Shown: positions 34,882-46,457, numbered from the stretch's first letter. The stretch: DNA of 64,000 nucleotides from Silene conica (GCA_029255685.2 CM055319.2:8728747-8792746), one strand, 5' to 3'. The notes: a model not told the origin generated them from the letters alone. Translations and numbers: made by a program.

Positions 34882-35108
34882 TATATTGTCTGATATAAGT
34901 TAAGTTGTAATTTATACACAATGAATCATGTACGAGATAGTATTACATGTAAGATTAATCCAACTCGATACATGTTCTTCCTTATACTCCGTATTTTTTT
35001 AATGAGTTGGTTAAATATGTAATAATTCTTATATAAATGAACTTTGTGATTTATAGAACAATTTTATTATTTGAGACACAATTATAATCACGTCAGACTT
35101 ATATTTAC

Positions 35109-35195
35109 CTGTGGGCTGTGGCATGTCGACTGAATATCGTACTTCATCAAAGGTAATTAAATGTTGCTCAAAAGGAAGAATCATTCCTTTTTTTT
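35109..35195 (-). pseudogene. Captured ABCG/PDR exon from the linker before NBD2
   Basis: The minus strand encodes GMILPFEQHLITFDEVRYSV, then DMPQPTG, followed by donor GTAAAT. This is the conserved linker just before the second nucleotide-binding domain of PDR transporters. In real genes it lies downstream of the NBD1 exons. Here it lies upstream of them in transcription order, so the captured pieces are permuted or came in separate events. Confidence 0.75.
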
Positions 35196-37166
35196 CTTAA
35201 TTTCTTTTGCTGCTTGAACAATAATTTTGCTCCCATTTCTACAAAAAATTATTAGTCCACAGAGAAATTCCTTATATTGAGAAATAAATAAGCCTAAAAT
35301 ATTATTGGAGACTGAATAAACAAAAAAACAATAATAAACATATCAAACAGTCCCGTGTATGGCGGCGAATCAAAGAGGTGAGTACCATTCATGTTGTTCG
35401 TCTTAGCATCATTATCATTTGGGATTGCTTATGCAGTCTTGAATGCTGCATAGGTACATAATGCAATGTTAGTCTTATGTATAGGACATTACCAAATGCC
35501 TCAAAGAAAGCACTTCTACAATGAGTATGCATGTCAAGTGTGAATAACCATACTTTTATGCTGAAACCAAAGAGGACGCTTTATCTAGGTTAATGACCGT
35601 CTTTTCCATGAATGAGATCATTCCTCACATTCCAAATTGCCCAAGCAATCATCCAGCTGCTCTCTCCGTTGTTCACCCATCATTTCGAACAAAGGTCACA
35701 TAAATATAGCTCCTCAGAAAACGTATGCAGTTATGTCAAGGTTTATATTGAAATTACGGAGTAAAATTTGAACCAAAAAATTTATCTAGACCATTAGCAC
35801 ATAAATCATAGAAATATCTCCTAGATGTAATTATAACTTAGTTCTATAATGGAACTGCCAAGTCAAAATGCAAGCCAGCAAAAACACGCTCCAAATTGCG
35901 GTATGTTATCTAGCTTAAATGACTCATATATAGAAGATTGCCTAATTGGTTAATCCCATGCATACTCAAGGTAAGGGAAGCATCAAGCTCATGGCAGGAA
36001 AAGATGTTCATGTCTCGACCAAACCCAATCGAGTCAGATATCGCACGCTATAACTTTTTTATCTTACTTGTTTGGTTCTTATTATACGCTATTATTTGCT
36101 ATACTTTTTGGAAACTAAGTTCACTTATTTTATTTTAGTGCTTTATGTTTTTGATGTAAGATCCCTAGCGAATACTAAAGTTGCTGCCGATGCTTCTGAT
36201 GCTACTGCTATTGATGCAGATCCTGCTCCTAGTTCTGAACTGTGAATTCTTGTAGTCTATCCATCTCGTATAGCAGATAACGCATGTCTTACCGATCCTA
36301 AAAGAGTATTGATGATCATAGAGGACAAGCAGCTAAAATACTACACCCATCCCTCATCGGGTCAAACTAGCTAAGGAAAAAAGATTAAGACTACAGGAGA
36401 TCTAGCGTATGTGTATAATGAACATTCACATACATCTCTATATGCTCTAACTGCCTACTCATAACACCTCCATGTACTGCGCACGTTCCACTGCACAAGC
36501 GAGTGCATAAGCAGTGTCAGCGGATGCATAACCAAGATATGAGATTCTTCATATTCCTATAGTAAGTATAAGAGATCAACCTGGTTATCATTAGATGCGT
36601 ATACTTTTTTTGAACAAGAAGCATATAGATAGTTAATTGTCACACGAGACTTCTCTTTATAGGCAAGGATGCTCGGTAAGGTAAAAATACAGTGGCATAA
36701 GTTAAACTTATTAAATATAGCTAGCTCTTTCTCATACTATAATAGGGCAGATAGACAAGTTACAGGCGCCTAAAGCACATTAGCAGTCGGTTTACTCCGA
36801 ACAATCTGTAAGTAAGAACTCCGCACACCGCTCATGATTGCTTTTAATAGACGTACGTTGTAGTAATCATCCTCTTATCTTAATACATAATCTTTTTATG
36901 AATTATAGGCAGCTCTCGCCCCCTCCCCTTGAGATATTATAAACCGAAGTAATAGGAAGAATGTCTAATTAGTTAATCCCATCATCGTCATCATCAACAA
37001 GATGGGCAATTATATCAAAAGACGAATTGAAAACTAACACAGTTGAATAAGATGAAGGAATTAGGGTTTACTTCAAATTGAAAACGAAAAATTAGATAAG
37101 AATATCAAACTTACCAATTGGAGAGGATGAAGGACATGAGGATGCAGCGAAATTGAACAAGATGCA

Positions 37167-37988
37167 CAGGGCCGTCTCCGAGATTTCGGGGGCCCTGTGC
37201 GAGATTTTAAAAGTCGGCCCTATTACTTTATAAATTACTTTGTATACTTATAAAAATTATAATTTGAAATTATTGTTATCCCGTTTTTTTTTTATAAATT
37301 ATTTAGAACTTTATTAGTTAAACTAAAAAAAGCCTTTAATGTAAAGTATGTTCGATTTATCTTCCATGACTAACATATAAAAGTAACAAAATCAAGAAAC
37401 TTATGAAAGATATTTTTAATAACGGATTTTCTAAAATATTGGTGAAAGTATCTCATGATAAAAAAACTCATATTTACCGAAATAATCTCATAGTTATTAC
37501 TATAATAAGGAGTCGTTTGGTTCGGCATGCGAAGATAAAAGTCTCAGGAAGATTAAATTCATATGAACTTGAAAATCACGTGAATTATGTAATTGTTGTT
37601 TGGTTGAATGTAGGAACTTTAATTCATGCGGGAACTTCCAGTTACCGGCAACCAAACAAGACTTCATTTTCCCACTTCCCATGATTTTCCAATTCCCGTG
37701 ATTTTGGAAGGCGACCAAACAACCCCTAAGTGAAATAATGTTGCAAATCTTTTCTTATTTAATTAAAAGTTAGAAGATGCTGAAAAATAATATAAAATGT
37801 AAATATGGGAATTCGAACCTGTGTTACCTCACACAAGACCCTACAGCCAAACCATTGAGACAAATTGATTTCTATGCTGTTCTATTGCACCAAATAATAT
37901 AAAATATGTGTTTTCTTATCTATTGGGCCCTCAAAAATTTGGGGCCCTGTGCGGCCGCACGGCCCGCACATGCTAAAGGCCGGCCCTG
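37167..37988. mobile_element. Non-autonomous hAT element nested in the CACTA (822 bp)
   Basis: Termini are CAGGGCCGTCTCC and AAGGCCGGCCCTG, with an exact 8-bp target duplication AAGATGCA (37159-37166 and 37989-37996). Subterminal 'GGGGGCCCTGTGC' and 'GGGGCCCTGTGCGG' repeats are present. It contains a tRNA-like stretch (minus strand GGTTCGAATTCCC at 37807-37819 resembles a pol III box B) and a nested MITE. No transposase. Confidence 0.85.
37509..37726. mobile_element. PIF/Harbinger-type MITE (218 bp) inside the hAT element
   Basis: The left end GGAGTCGTTTGGTT and right end ACCAAACAACCCC form an imperfect terminal inverted repeat. TAA flanks both sides (37506-37508, 37727-37729), the Harbinger target. 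It marks a third level of nesting: CACTA, then hAT, then Harbinger. Confidence 0.75.
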
Positions 37989-38418
37989 AAGATGCAGAGA
38001 AATTGAAGAGGATGCAACACGTAAAATTTGAGCAAGACAGTAATGTGCAGGAAGCTAATAAGGAAGAAGCAATTAAGTCTAAATCGCCTTATTGATCTCG
38101 CGGTTCGATATAACATACAGTATATAATAATTTTGACAATTAATAATTAGTAATTTATAATTAATAATTAATTAATTAATAATATAATAATAGGAATAAG
38201 AGTAGGGCTTTTCTTGTACCCATCAGGCCATCAGGCCATCACATAGATAACGCTTCTTATTTCAAGCGTTTTATATTGGTTATTATATTAGCGTTTTACA
38301 TTATAGTTTTAAATAACACATTTTTGTTTAGAACGTTCTCTATTAATCTAGAAGATACTTATCCAATTGAAGTGTTGTCTATCTAGTGTTACTTATTCCA
38401 TTAATTGTAGTAGTGATG

Positions 38419-39124
38419 ATTTTATTAATGGGAAAAAAGTTTGGTGATAATTCTTTTAATGTTCTTTGAATACATATGTGAAATACAAATTTATTTCACA
38501 TTGTGTATTTCGAAAACTGAGGGGAATTGCTGCCAAATTTTCCTCATTAATAAATCACAAATGTGTGTTTACTATTGACTTGAAATATACATTGATGAGT
38601 TTAGGTTGGAGTAATAAGGACGACCCAATTAAAATCTTAAAGTATTGACTTGAATTCTTGAAGTTATTTGTTGAAATATTATTGAATATGTGTGCAAAAT
38701 ATATCTTCGCCTAGCACAAGTAACGACATACAACAAAAGATTGGTGGGCGGTAATTAAAACAAAGACGTGATCACAAGTCGATACATCCTTTTTCTAAGA
38801 AGAAGTTGTATCAGAGGCAATTATGTCTCAGTTGATCATGAAGTTATTTATGCAAATGAGATAGAAGCGGAAGAGGAGTTAGAAGAGGATGAAGGGGAGG
38901 GGGAAGATCAGTTACAAGAGAATCACGAGGAGGGGAAAATGTTCAGGGAAGGAAGAAGAAGAAGATGACGAGGAGGAGAAGGAGAAAGAAGAAGAAGATG
39001 ATGATGATGATGATCGATGATGATGATGATGATGATGATGATGAGTAAAATAGTAGGAGATTAACATCTTCTTATATATTTGTTTATGTTCTATTTTTTT
39101 AATATCTTACTAACATTTATTCTG

Positions 39125-39203
<79 letters not shown>

Positions 39204-39231
39204 CATTTTTTTTGCAATTATAGTTCACATG
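38419..39231. other. Probable continuation of the outer CACTA; microsatellites
   Basis: No firm gene. A purine-rich GAA/GAG stretch with (GAT)n lies at about 38930-39047, and an (AT)n run fills 39126-39201. Sequence upstream of the microsatellites (acidic codons EEELEEDEGEGE on the plus strand) may be a decayed exon. Confidence 0.4.
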
Positions 39232-39413
39232 GCTCGTGGAGGAGGTAGACAACGGGTGCGGTTGTAGTGGTAGTGCGGGTAGTAGCTCCGCCCAATCGCA
39301 TGAGGAGGAGGAGGATGAAAGTTCTTTATCCGAGTTGAGTGAGGAGAAAGATGAGGTATATGTTCTCCGCCATACTGATGGCAGGATTATCATTGATCCG
39401 ATGGGTCTTTGGT
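39226..39413 (+). pseudogene. Exon-like fragment, possible CACTA ORF1 (TNPA-like)
   Basis: An open stretch after an acceptor-like ATTATAG encodes an acidic serine-rich segment (DESSLSELSEEKDEVYVLR) then HTDGRIIIDPMGLW, and ends at GTAATT, a donor. The next piece after TTTCAG (39502) has stops. The layout resembles the second ORF of plant En/Spm elements, and the place fits the outer CACTA begun at 29261. I do not claim more than resemblance. Confidence 0.35.
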
Positions 39414-39749
39414 AATTTTTTATTCACCGTAATTTGTAATTTTTTTTTACTTGATAATTTTTTATTCAATCTATCTAACTAACATGCATGTTTGATTTCA
39501 GGTTTAAACATTAAACGGTGATTCGTGGCATCACCTCAAGAAGATTGGCCTATTTATTTTGAAGTAACATGTTGGTGGATTTGAAAATGGATAAACAACA
39601 TTGTTTTTTGTCGCGAAAACGAAAATCTAAGTGACCTATATGAATTCATTTTCACTCAATTTAAAAACACTAAAAAGGCGTTTGCTAGATTCAATATTTT
39701 TAACCCGAAATTAAGAGATCAAAATACATAAATCTTCATAAGATGACCT

Positions 39750-40146
39750 ATACCCCATGGTTGGTCCCAATTAAGACGGGGCATGCAGGTCAACACATGA
39801 GGATGTGGAATCTTTCGAAACGATACGGAAAACTTCATCTCAACCTATTACTTCCCATGTGGAATTTGTTCGTCTATGAAGGCAGAGTTACTTGCCCTTC
39901 TAGCAGAATTGGAGAAAGCTAAATCGATGCGCATACCGAAACTTCTTATTCATATAGATAACTTATGTTGCTTCAATATGATTAATAATGACCAACTAAT
40001 TAGCAATAAACAGAAGTTTATTGTTGAACGATGCCGAGAACTAATCAACAAAACATTACGGAGCATCAAACTGGAGCACACTTACTCCGAAGCAAACAAG
40101 GCCGCAGACTTATTAGCTAATCGAGGAACTTCTGCAAGCACGATCC
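39750..40146 (+). pseudogene. LINE tail: RNase H domain fragment, split by a solo LTR
   Basis: From 39876 the frame reads MKAELLALLAELEKAKSMRI, IDNLCCFNMINND and SEANKAADLLANRGTSAS, the C-terminal half of the RNase H domain (RVT_3 type) of plant LINEs. At 40146 the reading is cut by an LTR with TSD GATCC. The remainder (terminus and GTTCAAAAAAAC tail) resumes at 46458-46583. It is a 5'-truncated LINE. Confidence 0.75.
40142..40146. repeat. Target duplication GATCC (partner 46453-46457)
   Basis: A perfect 5-bp direct repeat flanks the solo LTR, proving the two LTR halves (40147-41673 and 46226-46452) are one insertion. Confidence 0.85.
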
Positions 40147-40160
40147 TGATGAGTCCCAAA

Positions 40161-40388
40161 TTGGTCGTTATTTTCATTATCTTTTCTTTCATTTTGATCC
40201 CGTTTCAACCCCGTTTTGCGTGCCTTTGCTTGATTTTGTGCCCATTGCCTCGATTATGCCTATTTGGTTTCCATTTGGTCGTTATTTTCATTATCTTTTC
40301 TTTCATTTTGATCCCGTTTCGATCCCGTTTTGCGTGCCTTTGCTTGATTTTGTGCCCGTTGCGTCGATTATGCCTATTTGGTTTCCAT
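40161..40388 (+). repeat. 114-bp tandem duplication near the LTR start
   Basis: TTGGTCGTTATTTTCATTAT begins at 40161 and again at 40275; the copies run with few differences to about 40388. The family-B LTR at 30069 has one copy. Confidence 0.8.
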
Positions 40389-40485
40389 TTTGTAGGTATT
40401 GAGGCGGGAGCGAAGAAACGGGAGCAAACGAGACAGATGTATTGCAAAAAGTGAAGAAATTGAGAAGAAAAGAGCCCATGCCCTC

Positions 40486-40815
40486 TCAGCCGGTCCCAGA
40501 CCGGCGGCCGGTAGGCCGGCTGGGGGCCTCCATCACAAGAAAACCAGGAAAAATCAGAAACTTGAATCGGGGACCTCAACCGGTGGCCAACCTGCAGCCG
40601 GTCAGCCGGCTGGGACCCATGCTAAATACTTAGCCAATTTTCAAGACGCAAGAAATCAGATTCTGAGGATTGCATTTATTCTAAGACGGTTCCCCACCGG
40701 CGGCTGGCCAACCGGCTTAGAGGACCTGTGCACTTGAAGAAAAGAAAGAAAAATCAGAAACTTGGAATTTGACCCTCAGTCGGTACTATGCCGGCAGCCG
40801 GCCCATCGGCTGGGT
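40486..40815 (+). repeat. GC-rich palindromic array upstream of the LTR TATA box
   Basis: Four clusters near 40488, 40577, 40687 and 40780 contain CAGCCGGT...ACCGG and GGCCGGCTGGG words separated by about 50-60 bp of ordinary sequence. It corresponds in position and motif to the array at 31087-31415 in the other family-B LTR. Confidence 0.75.
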
Positions 40816-42492
40816 CTTAGGTGTGATTGAAGAAAAGTTTCAGAAATACGGACCGGCTAAGAGTCCGTTTTCAGAATTTCGCACACTATATAAACCCGCA
40901 CTTATATCATTTTCATTTACGCAACTTTTATATTAAGAACACGCATCCCTAGGGTTTCTACTGTTTTATTGTTCTTCATTTTAGACTCAAAAACTCAACT
41001 CGTTCACGTAATCTTCCTTTAGTTTACATAATCTTTTAGTTAATCTCTTCGTTTATCATCCTTAGTTTGTTCTTAGCACTTTCATTAGTTTACTTTTGGG
41101 ATTTTGGTTGTAACTTAAAGTGATTTGAGAAGATCCTTCCTTTTGTAACCCAAGTTCCATACTTTATTCAAGCAATTGGTATAATCTCTCTTCTTTACTT
41201 AGTTATTTCAATAGTTTGCACTTCCTTTAAGTTTTCATTATTCAATTGTTTATATTTGTCTTGTTCAACGTGTTTAGCATCTATTCCTCATATGTTTACA
41301 TGTTTTGCCTAAGTATGTGTGAGTAGATTATTTCTAGGGTTAGGGGGACTTATGTTGGGTAGTTAATGATGGTATATGCTTAGTCTTAAACTAAATTACT
41401 CATTTGCAAAGGTCATTCATATGTTCGCATGCTAGGTGTTCGATGTATTGTCACAACGATGGCGGGGCTTTAAATTGTCACATTTGTAGTCTTTAGCGAC
41501 AGTTCGAGACTTGCTTATGTTTGTTCTTATGTTGGTTAAATGAATCATAGCGATATCTAGGTTAACCTCGACCTAAGGCGAGTCGACTCGAAAGACGAGA
41601 CGAGCTGAGACCAATGCTTTGAGTAGTTTAGTTGACCGATTTGCATGTTTCGTTGACCACCCTTCATATCAACTAGGGCTGAGCAAAACCGGATATCCGA
41701 TCCGGTTTTGGAATCCGGATCGGATATCCGAATTTAAAATTTTCAATTTTGAAGATCCACATCCGATCCGAATTTATTGGATATCCGAAAATCCGGAATC
41801 CGAAAATCCGGATATCCAGTTCTCGAAATCCGGATTTTATCCGGTTCTGAATATTTACATTTTGCAACGATAATGGGCCTATTGGGCATTTTCCAGTGGG
41901 CTTTTGCAACCAAAAACTAAAAGTCCATAACCCATTTTGAGGGGTCTTCATCTCTTCGATGCCATAAAAGTATAAAACCATAAATTACAAGTCTTTAAAT
42001 TACAATTTCCGATCTAATAAATTACAAGTCCGATAAATTATAAAATTACAAGTCCCATAAATTATAAAATAACAAGTCTTTATTACAAATTTTAGAACAC
42101 ATCTTCAACCTTCGTCAACAACGATCTCAGGTTGCCCCAACTTCAAGTCTCCCATATCTGCCATTTCGCATTTACAAACATAATTAGTATGTGCCTCTAC
42201 ACTAACGCTCAGTAAAACAGTAGGACTAGAATATTCCTTTTCACATTCTTTTACTTAACTCATCCGTTCCTATGGATTAGTACTAGAATCTTTCTTTCTC
42301 GTTTATGAGTTCTGACCTCAAATAGAAGAGTAGAGCTGACTTTTACTCTGTAAACAAGAAAGAGGGGAAAACTAGTCCTCTCTGATAAAAAAGGATCAAT
42401 AGGAGTAAGCTTACACAGGTAACAACAAAAGAGAGTTTATATAAAACCAACCAAATAAACAACTGGCTTTGCTGTTAGCAATTGAAATGTAT

Positions 42493-44776
42493 TCAGGACC
42501 TCCACTTCAGAAACTCATTAATTGGAACAGTAGGCAGAAACTTGCGGAAAAACCAGTACCAGAAACTTGCAGAAAAAACACTAAAACAGTACCAGAAACT
42601 TGCAGAAAAAACTAACAAACAGTAGGCAGAAACTTGCAGAAATAAAATGGACTCACCCTTTTCGATTTTGTCCATATCAAATAATGTATCCTCAATGCAA
42701 AGCGGGGTCCCAGCAGTACGGAGCCAATCTTGTGTACATAAAAGAGCCTCCACCATTCTTTGAGATAAACATGTACGGAATGAATCTAGAACCCGACCCC
42801 CCGTGCTAAAAGCGGACTCGGAAGCAACCGAAGAGACCGGAATAGCAAGTACATCACGGGCAATCAAAGAAAGTACAGAATATCTTTTTTGGTTATCCTT
42901 CCACCATTGTAGAAGGTTAAAATTTGATTCTCTACTTTCTCGAGGTTCATCCAAATACTTTTCCCATTCTGTTTTTTTTCCCAACATCTCCATCACCCAC
43001 ATCAAGGTCAAACCCATAACTCAAAAGTGCACCAAAGTTAAAAGTATCATCTTGTTTATTATCCTTAGGATGAGGATTAGTTCTAGTGGTGTTGGTGGAA
43101 TTAGAAGATGAGGCACCTCCCTTTGATTGAGTAGGAGTAGAATACTCCTCAAACAAGGTTTGGAAGAAATATTTGATATTCAAGCTTAAAAGTTTACCCC
43201 TCTCTTCACCATATGCTCTCCTCACCATCCAGTCAACACCAACAAACTTCCACCTTGGGTCAAGTATTAATGATATAAATAAAAACAAATTCAAGTTATC
43301 AATTTTGCCCCAATACTTGTCATACTTGACTTTCATTTTACATGCCATGTTTTTAATGCCTTCATCTTCATGAATGAGATGCTTAGAGAGCACCTCACCA
43401 ACACCAAATATAACCTCAACATAAGCATTACTAGTGACATAAAGAGAACTCGACATTTTCAAAGTGGCATCATAGAAAACCTTCAAAAAGGGTAACAAAC
43501 TAGCCACTTGCTTCCACTCCTCACTTGTAACATCATCACCATGCTTGCTCATTTCTTTTTGAAGAGTGGAGTCTTTCACATATAAATTACCAAATGCCTT
43601 CTTAAAGATTAAAGAAGACTCAAGCATCAAATAAGTGGAGTTCCACCTTGTCTCGACATCTAAACATACACTACTTTTACTTTCTATTTTCTCCTCTAAG
43701 ACACATGCCTCAAATTTGTTCCTTCTAGCGGGTGATGAGGACCTTACATATTTACAAAAAGCACGAATTTTAACAACTGCTTTTATAAGATCATGTAAAC
43801 CATCCTTAACCACTAAGTTTAAAATATGGGCAGCACATCTCATATGTAAGTATTTCCCTTGCATTAAATCAGTTTCTGAAATATTAAACTTTCTCCTTAA
43901 ATAATCAACGACAACATCATTAGAGCTAGCATTGTCTACCGTCACAGTCAATATTTTTGTCAAATTCCATTCAGACAAACACTTATCAATCGTTTGACCA
44001 ATTATCTTTCCCGTATGACCAGAAACTTGACAAAAGTTAATGACTCTTTTATGCAAATTCTAATCAGCATCAATGAAATGAGCAGTCAGACACATATAGC
44101 TTAAGTTTTGACCAGAAGTCCACAAATCAGTAGTAAGACACACCTTAGAAGACAAAGTTCCAAAGAAATCATACAACTTTTTCCTTTCCTCAATGAATAA
44201 ACTATAACAATCTTTAGCAATAGTAAATCGAGAAGGAACGGTAAATTGAGGATTCATCTCTTTGCAAAATGCTAAAAACCCAGCTTTTTCACAAGTGAGA
44301 AAAGGCAACTCATCCACAATCATCATCTTAGCAAGCGTCTTTCTGATTTTATCATAGTCATAAGCCCATAATGTTGGAATACTAACTTTTTCAGAGGTTC
44401 CGTCTTCATTGACAATGGTAGTGGTCTCAAAATTAAGTAATTTTTGTTTTATATCAACATTGGCAGACACATTTGGACACTTTTTAAGATGTCCAGACAA
44501 AGTACTAGTCCCATTAGATGATTTGCAATTAACAGATTCATCACAATATAGACACACGGCAGTCACTCCACTTTTAGACCTTTCAAAATGATCCCAATAA
44601 CGAGATCAATTTTTTCTGAACTTACTCATTTGAGGAATTGTTGGTGGTTTACCTCTCTTTTTGGTAGTTGGTGGTTCAGAGCTGGTTCTCGCCTTTTTAG
44701 TGGACTGCTCTTCACCAACATCATCGTCTAGATCAATGTATCTCGCATCACTATTGTCATCATAACTGGATGTCAT
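42493..44776 (-). pseudogene. hAT transposase, broken by two stops and a frameshift
   Basis: The chosen start at 44776 opens an acidic N-terminus, then a BED-type zinc finger region (SRYWDHFERSK, CLYCDESVNCKSSNGTSTLSGHLKKC). A TGA at 44606-44608 (codon 57) precedes the finger. The catalytic region follows (LTTDLWTSGQNLSYMCLTAH, then TVDNASSNDVVVDYL and CAAHILNLVVKDGL). A TAG at 44060-44062 (codon 239) sits where hAT proteins have Trp (HFIDADx). A length change in the T run at 42972-42979 shifts the frame before the dimerisation domain (DVLAIPVSSVASESAFSTGG, about 42837-42720). Length is typical for the family, but the element is not self-mobile. Confidence 0.9.
42535..42640. repeat. Minisatellite at the transposase 3' end
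   Basis: CAGAAACTTGCAGAAAAAAC-type units recur four to five times with 25-45 bp spacing. It lies after the dimerisation domain and extends the predicted C-terminus with repeated SASFWY residues. Confidence 0.7.
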
Positions 44777-46034
44777 CTGCAAACAGAAAAGCCAGCAACT
44801 AATGTAACAAACAGAATGAACATAGATATATTACAGAATGACTAACAAACAGAATGAACATTGAGTGACTGGAAACGCAGTTAAATTGTGTAAATGCTTA
44901 TTACTAGATGTTTTGTGTTCGACATGGTACACGAAAGTTTAGATTTAAAGAGACCAGTTTAACTAAGTGATTACATGAAACAGAATGAACATTAAGTGAT
45001 TAGATAGAAATGCAAGTCCCTATTTCAGAGACAGGTTGTGTTTGCAGGAGCAGCAAACATGGCTCTCTAGATACTACATTTGGTTTATATAGAAACGAAG
45101 CCAGAAGTTGTGAAGCTCATTCAAGGGGCTATGTTGCCTCGAGTCCAAGCTCGTATTTCGAAACTTAAGCATAGAATAGATAAGCTATGTGAAAGACCAT
45201 GACAAGAGAGCCATATACCTCCCAAACTTTACAATATTCAAACAAAAGACAGAGAAATAGAACCATCAATGGTCAGGTAAATCCAAACTGATGAACATAT
45301 AACATGTGAAGAGTGAAGACATTAAAGTAGTTACTACGTCGCAATCATATACGGATGATGTCAAATCTAAGAAATCAATGGTAAATTGTGTTAATACGGA
45401 GTAATGTTTGAGGCTGAACAGAGCTGAACGTCGGCTTAACAAAGGAGAAGGGTAGGTTGTCCTAGTGGTTTAGCCATGAATTGATGTTACAGACCATATA
45501 TTTTACCCGTTTCAAATAGTTGAAAGATAGCAAACGCTCAACCACAAAATATGGAGGTCGAAGCCTGTACTTCTACCCCACCAAAAAATAAGTACAATTA
45601 TCGTTTCCTTTCCCAGTGTAACACTAATTCAAAGTTCAAACTATTCTGACAAACCAAACAACAAAAGAAATTGACTAAACGAAGGAGAATACTTACAATA
45701 TGTCGGTTTTAATGAATGATGAGGACAGATCTGATGATTAATGATGAGAAAACAAACGAAAATGATGATGAAATATGATGATTTGGTTATCAGAGATTGA
45801 AAGAGACTAAGAGAGGGAGGCGAGAACTAAGGTCTGAGGCTAGGGTTTGAGATTGAAAGAAATTAAAATTAGAAAATGACGGCTGAATAATGAGATTATT
45901 AGGTTTGAGCCTTTGAGGGTTTTAGATTTTTAGTGAGATTATTAGGTTAGGCCCATTTGGGTTGAGTTTAGAGTTTGGAGTTTGGATGATATTTTATTTT
46001 ACGTTCTTTTTTTTTTTTTTTAAATAAAAATTAA
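44777..46034. other. hAT 5' non-coding region
   Basis: This is about 1.25 kb between the transposase start and the right subterminal repeats. It presumably contains the element promoter on the minus strand. No second gene is visible. Confidence 0.5.
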
Positions 46035-46457
46035 ATTCGGATCGGATTCGGATATCCAGTTTTATGAAAATCTCGATCCACATCCGGTCCATTTTATTCG
46101 GAAAAAACCGGATCGGATATCCAATTTACACAATATCCATATTTTCGGTTTTTTTATTTCGGAATTCGGATCGGATTCGGATCGGAGTTCGTATCGGACT
46201 TTTTTTGCTCAGCCCTAATAGCAACCCCGACACCCTAGTCTCCCTTTATTGATTTTTCGTCTAGCATATTTTTTTTACTTAGTAGTTTATCATCTTTCTC
46301 AAAAACTTATTACCCCAACTAAACTTTTACTCGAACCGAACTAGGCTTTTATCCCCACCATCCTTGCGATTGAAAACCCTATTATACTACTTAATTTGGG
46401 TTTATAAATATTGTTTGATAGCGAGAACCGATGGCTTTAATCTCGCTCATCAGATCC

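Larger units (their letters stand above)
31926..38415. mobile_element. Complete CACTA transposon (6.5 kb) carrying host exon fragments
   Basis: It has an 11-bp perfect terminal inverted repeat, CACTACTACAA / TTGTAGTAGTG, and a 3-bp target duplication ATG (31923-31925 and 38416-38418). Subterminal repeats of GAACG / GTTCTCTA lie at both ends. No TNP2-like transposase is present, so it is non-autonomous. Its interior holds exon pieces of several unrelated host genes, all on the minus strand, and a nested hAT element. This is the Pack-CACTA (transduplication) pattern. Confidence 0.85.
41674..46217. mobile_element. hAT transposon (4.5 kb) inserted in the solo LTR
   Basis: The terminal inverted repeat is TAGGGCTGAGCAAA / TTTGCTCAGCCCTA, with target duplication ATATCAAC (41666-41673) against ATAGCAAC (46218-46225), 7 of 8 matching. 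Subterminal regions (about 41685-41840 and 46035-46198) are dense in CCGGATATCCG and GGATCGGAT words, as usual for hAT transposase binding. One transposase pseudogene lies on the minus strand. Confidence 0.9.
40147..46452 (+). repeat. Solo LTR, family B, interrupted by a hAT element
   Basis: It starts TGATGAGTCCC and ends AATCTCGCTCATCA, flanked by GATCC on both sides. It matches the reverse complement of 30069-31640 along its length (for instance TTGGGTTTATAAATATTG near the end). Without the hAT it is about 1.75 kb; the extra length over the other copy includes a 114-bp tandem duplication at 40161-40388. The TATA box is TATATAAA at 40887-40894, preceded by a GC-rich palindrome array (40486-40815). 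Confidence 0.85.

Noticed and set aside
37403-37684. 93-codon plus-strand frame near 37.5 kb
   Set aside because: It lies across the border of the hAT element and the Harbinger MITE and has no domain.
37795-37875. Possible tRNA gene (minus strand, GGTTCGAATTCCC)
   Set aside because: A box-B-like word is present but no full cloverleaf or clean acceptor stem can be drawn; treated as a tRNA-like remnant in the hAT element.
39876-40454. A 192-codon open frame on the plus strand
   Set aside because: Only the first 90 codons are LINE RNase H; the rest is a chance extension into the solo LTR past the GATCC target duplication.
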